Shown: positions 62,239 through 64,000 of the stretch, piece by piece
Numbering within the stretch: position 1 is the stretch's first letter
Layout of the letters: every line of letters starts with the position of its first letter
Source of the DNA: Sphingomonas glacialis
GTDB taxonomy: Bacteria; Pseudomonadota; Alphaproteobacteria; Sphingomonadales; Sphingomonadaceae
Assembly (NCBI RefSeq): GCF_006439055.1
Contig: NZ_RCZC01000002.1
Span: forward strand, 90,105-154,104
Direction of reading: 5' to 3'
Length of the DNA: 64,000 bases
Notes under the pieces: model-generated
The model's database searches: none
Told to the model about the DNA's origin: nothing
Seen by the model: only the letters and a program-made list of their open reading frames with translations
Made by a program: the position numbers and the translations under genes

Positions 62239-62434
62239 GTCGGAACAAACACCCTGATGCGAGAAAGCGCCCGGTCTTCGCCGGATGCCGCTGGTCGATC
62301 CCGCCCTATCGCATCGACCTCGCCCTGCTGCAATCGTGCTGCGGCGAATTCGTGGGGCGATCCTTTGCCAGCCGCGTTGCGCTGTCCTAGAGACATCCGA
62401 CTCAATCGACGACCAGACCCACATCGAGGCTTTC

Positions 62435-63910
62435 ATGCAGATCGACTTTTCCACCGCCGCGCCGGCATCCGCCGCGGCCATCGCCTTTCCCGTCGAGAAG
62501 GACGGGCTCGCCCGGCTCGCAACGACGCTGATCGACGCCGCAGCGCTCGATCTCGCCAAGGCGGCGGCGCGCGCAAGCCGCTTCGAGGGCGAGGCGGCAA
62601 GCGTCGTCGAGACCTTCGTCGCCGATGGCGCGGGCGGGGTGCGCCGCGTTCTGCTGCTCGGCACGGGTGCTGGCAGCGAGCCCGACTATGAGCGGGCCGG
62701 CGGCGCGTTGACCGCCCGCTTGCTGACCTCGGGCGTCACGAGCGCGAGCGTCGATTTTACCGGCGCCGGGGCCACCCCGAATGCGGTCGCACGCTTTGCC
62801 GGCGCCGCGGCACAGCGCGGCTGGCGTCACGACGTCTATCGCACCAAGCTCCCCGAAAAGTCGAAGCCCACGCTCGCTTCGATCGTGCTGCACGGCACGC
62901 CCGACGGCACCGACGCCGCCTGGAGCAAGCAGAAGGCGCTGACCGAAGGCCTCGAACTGACGCGCACGCTCGTCGCCGAGCCGCCCAACAAGATCTATCC
63001 CGAGACCTTCGTCGCCAAGGTGCTCGCCGAAGTCGAGGGCCTCGGCCTCGAAGTCACCGTGCTCGGTGAGGACGAGATGCGCGAGCTCGGCATGGGCGCG
63101 ATCCTCGGCGTGTCGCAGGGCTCGGCCAAGGATGCGCGACTGCTGGCGCTCAAGTGGAGCGGGGCAGGGGCGGGCGATCCCGAGCTGGCGCTGGTCGGCA
63201 AGGGCGTGACCTTCGACACCGGCGGCATCTCGCTCAAGCCCGGACCCGGCATGGAAGACATGAAGTGGGACATGGGCGGTGCCGGCGCGGTCGTCGGCGC
63301 GATGAAGGCGATCGCCGGGCGCAAGGCCAAGGCGAACGTCATCGGCGTCTGCGGTCTGGTCGAGAACATGCCCGATGGCGATGCGATCCGTCCCGGCGAC
63401 GTGCTCACCTCGATGTCGGGACAGACGATCGAGATCCTCAACACCGACGCCGAGGGGCGTCTGGTGCTGTGCGACGCGGTCACCTGGGTCCAGCGCACGC
63501 ACCATCCCAAGACAATCGTCGATCTCGCGACGCTGACCGGCGCGATGATCGTCAGCCTCGGCACCGAGCATGGCGGCATCTTCGCCAATGACGACGCGCT
63601 CGCCGATGAGCTGCTCGCCGCTGGCAAGGCCTCGGGCGACCTGTTGTGGCGTTTCCCGCTGTCGGATGCGTACAACAAGCTGATCGACTCGCCGATCGCC
63701 GACATGAAGAATGTCGGCCCACGCGGCGCAGGCTCGATCACCGCGGCGCAGTTCATCCAGCGCTTCGTCGAGCCGGGCGTGAAATGGGCGCATCTCGATA
63801 TCGCCGGGATGGTCTGGGCCGACAAGCCCGGCCCGAACTTCGACAAGGGCGCGACCGGGTATGGCGTGCGTTTGCTCGACCGGTTCGTGGCGGACAATTT
63901 CGAAGCATAA
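62435..63910 (+). CDS. pepA: Leucyl aminopeptidase (M17 cytosol aminopeptidase)
   Basis: A di-zinc exopeptidase, 491 residues. The catalytic C-terminal domain shows GKGVTFDTGGISLKPG, KWDMGGAGAVVGAM, the signature NTDAEGRLVL and LATLTGAMIVSLG. The N-terminal macro-like domain is more variable. The start MQIDFSTAAP fits; upstream open sequence is the divergent lptD promoter side. A family A palindrome follows the stop and runs to the window end. Confidence 0.95.
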   Translation: MQIDFSTAAPASAAAIAFPVEKDGLARLATTLIDAAALDLAKAAARASRFEGEAASVVETFVADGAGGVRRVLLLGTGAGSEPDYERAGGALTARLLTSGVTSASVDFTGAGATPNAVARFAGAAAQRGWRHDVYRTKLPEKSKPTLASIVLHGTPDGTDAAWSKQKALTEGLELTRTLVAEPPNKIYPETFVAKVLAEVEGLGLEVTVLGEDEMRELGMGAILGVSQGSAKDARLLALKWSGAGAGDPELALVGKGVTFDTGGISLKPGPGMEDMKWDMGGAGAVVGAMKAIAGRKAKANVIGVCGLVENMPDGDAIRPGDVLTSMSGQTIEILNTDAEGRLVLCDAVTWVQRTHHPKTIVDLATLTGAMIVSLGTEHGGIFANDDALADELLAAGKASGDLLWRFPLSDAYNKLIDSPIADMKNVGPRGAGSITAAQFIQRFVEPGVKWAHLDIAGMVWADKPGPNFDKGATGYGVRLLDRFVADNFEA

Positions 63911-63921
63911 GCCGCAAAATC

Positions 63922-64000
63922 CCCCTCCCGCTTGCGGGAGGGGCCAGGGGAGGGAACGACCTGGAACGCCTGCGCTCCGCCTGAGGCGCTGCCCTCCCCC
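63922..64000. repeat. Family A palindrome after pepA, cut by window end
   Basis: Arm CCCCTCCCGC-TT-GCGGGAGGGG at 63922-63943, then GGCCAGGGGAGGG and, near the end, GCCCTCCCCC as the start of the inverted half. The second hairpin should lie just beyond the window. Confidence 0.85.

Overview
This 64 kb window is a contiguous piece of a high-GC alphaproteobacterial chromosome, most likely a Sphingomonas-type sphingomonad. This rests on gene content and protein character: an Entner-Doudoroff zwf-pgl-edd cluster, a chvI-chvG-hprK-rapZ-EIIA-HPr regulatory block with a short HPr kinase, a large TonB-dependent receptor, and alphaproteobacterial-type SOS boxes. Almost everything is core housekeeping. 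I found no tRNA or rRNA gene, CRISPR array, phage block or intact insertion sequence.

Layout. 1-3881 (minus): edd (cut by the window edge), pgl, zwf. 3952-5562 (minus): MarR regulator, SH3 protein, argC. 5773-8265 (plus): secG, pyrG, DUF1294 protein. 8348-8812 (minus): small heat-shock protein with its own terminator. 9076-11553 (plus): TonB-dependent receptor, followed by a hairpin-rich non-coding stretch. 12035-15713 (plus): tightly overlapping lolC/E, lolD, a signal-peptidase-I paralogue, a GNAT acetyltransferase and a glutathione peroxidase. 15932-21230 (plus): dnaE and an acyl-CoA ligase. 21367-26532: DUF167, PA0069-type radical SAM, VOC protein, small membrane protein, moaB, lytic transglycosylase and a uracil-DNA-glycosylase-like protein. 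26650-34929 (plus): etfQO, ispE, an N-formylglutamate amidohydrolase-like gene, ilvD, lipoprotein, nnr and an RlmD-type methyltransferase. 34920-38182: truA-fmt (minus) and recR, def (plus). 38278-42713: small membrane protein, fhs, rmuC, TPR protein. 42710-48036 (minus): ChvI-ChvG two-component system, HPr kinase, RapZ, mannose-type EIIA, HPr, SpoU methyltransferase. 48278-52541: small hypotheticals, an oxygenase-like gene, the NfeD/SPFH pair, and one AT-rich orphan gene. 53268-63910: guaB, rsmB-type methyltransferase, TPR protein, the lptD-surA-pdxA-rsmA envelope/ribosome operon (minus) and pepA.

Genes are packed with many 4-base stop/start overlaps (ATGA, GTGA, one TTGA), so translational coupling is widespread. 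These overlaps decide several start codons.

The most striking signal is repetitive. At least three families of small paired palindromes (REP-like) are scattered through the intergenic regions. Two copies, from different families, lie inside essential genes and are read through in frame: one in dnaE (36 codons, exactly 108 bases) and one in fmt (about 29 codons). Other copies supply the Shine-Dalgarno sequence of the gene that follows. Further points of interest are two GAAC-N7-GAAC SOS boxes, a signal-peptidase paralogue lacking the catalytic lysine, and a cluster of nested hairpins at 11694-11801.
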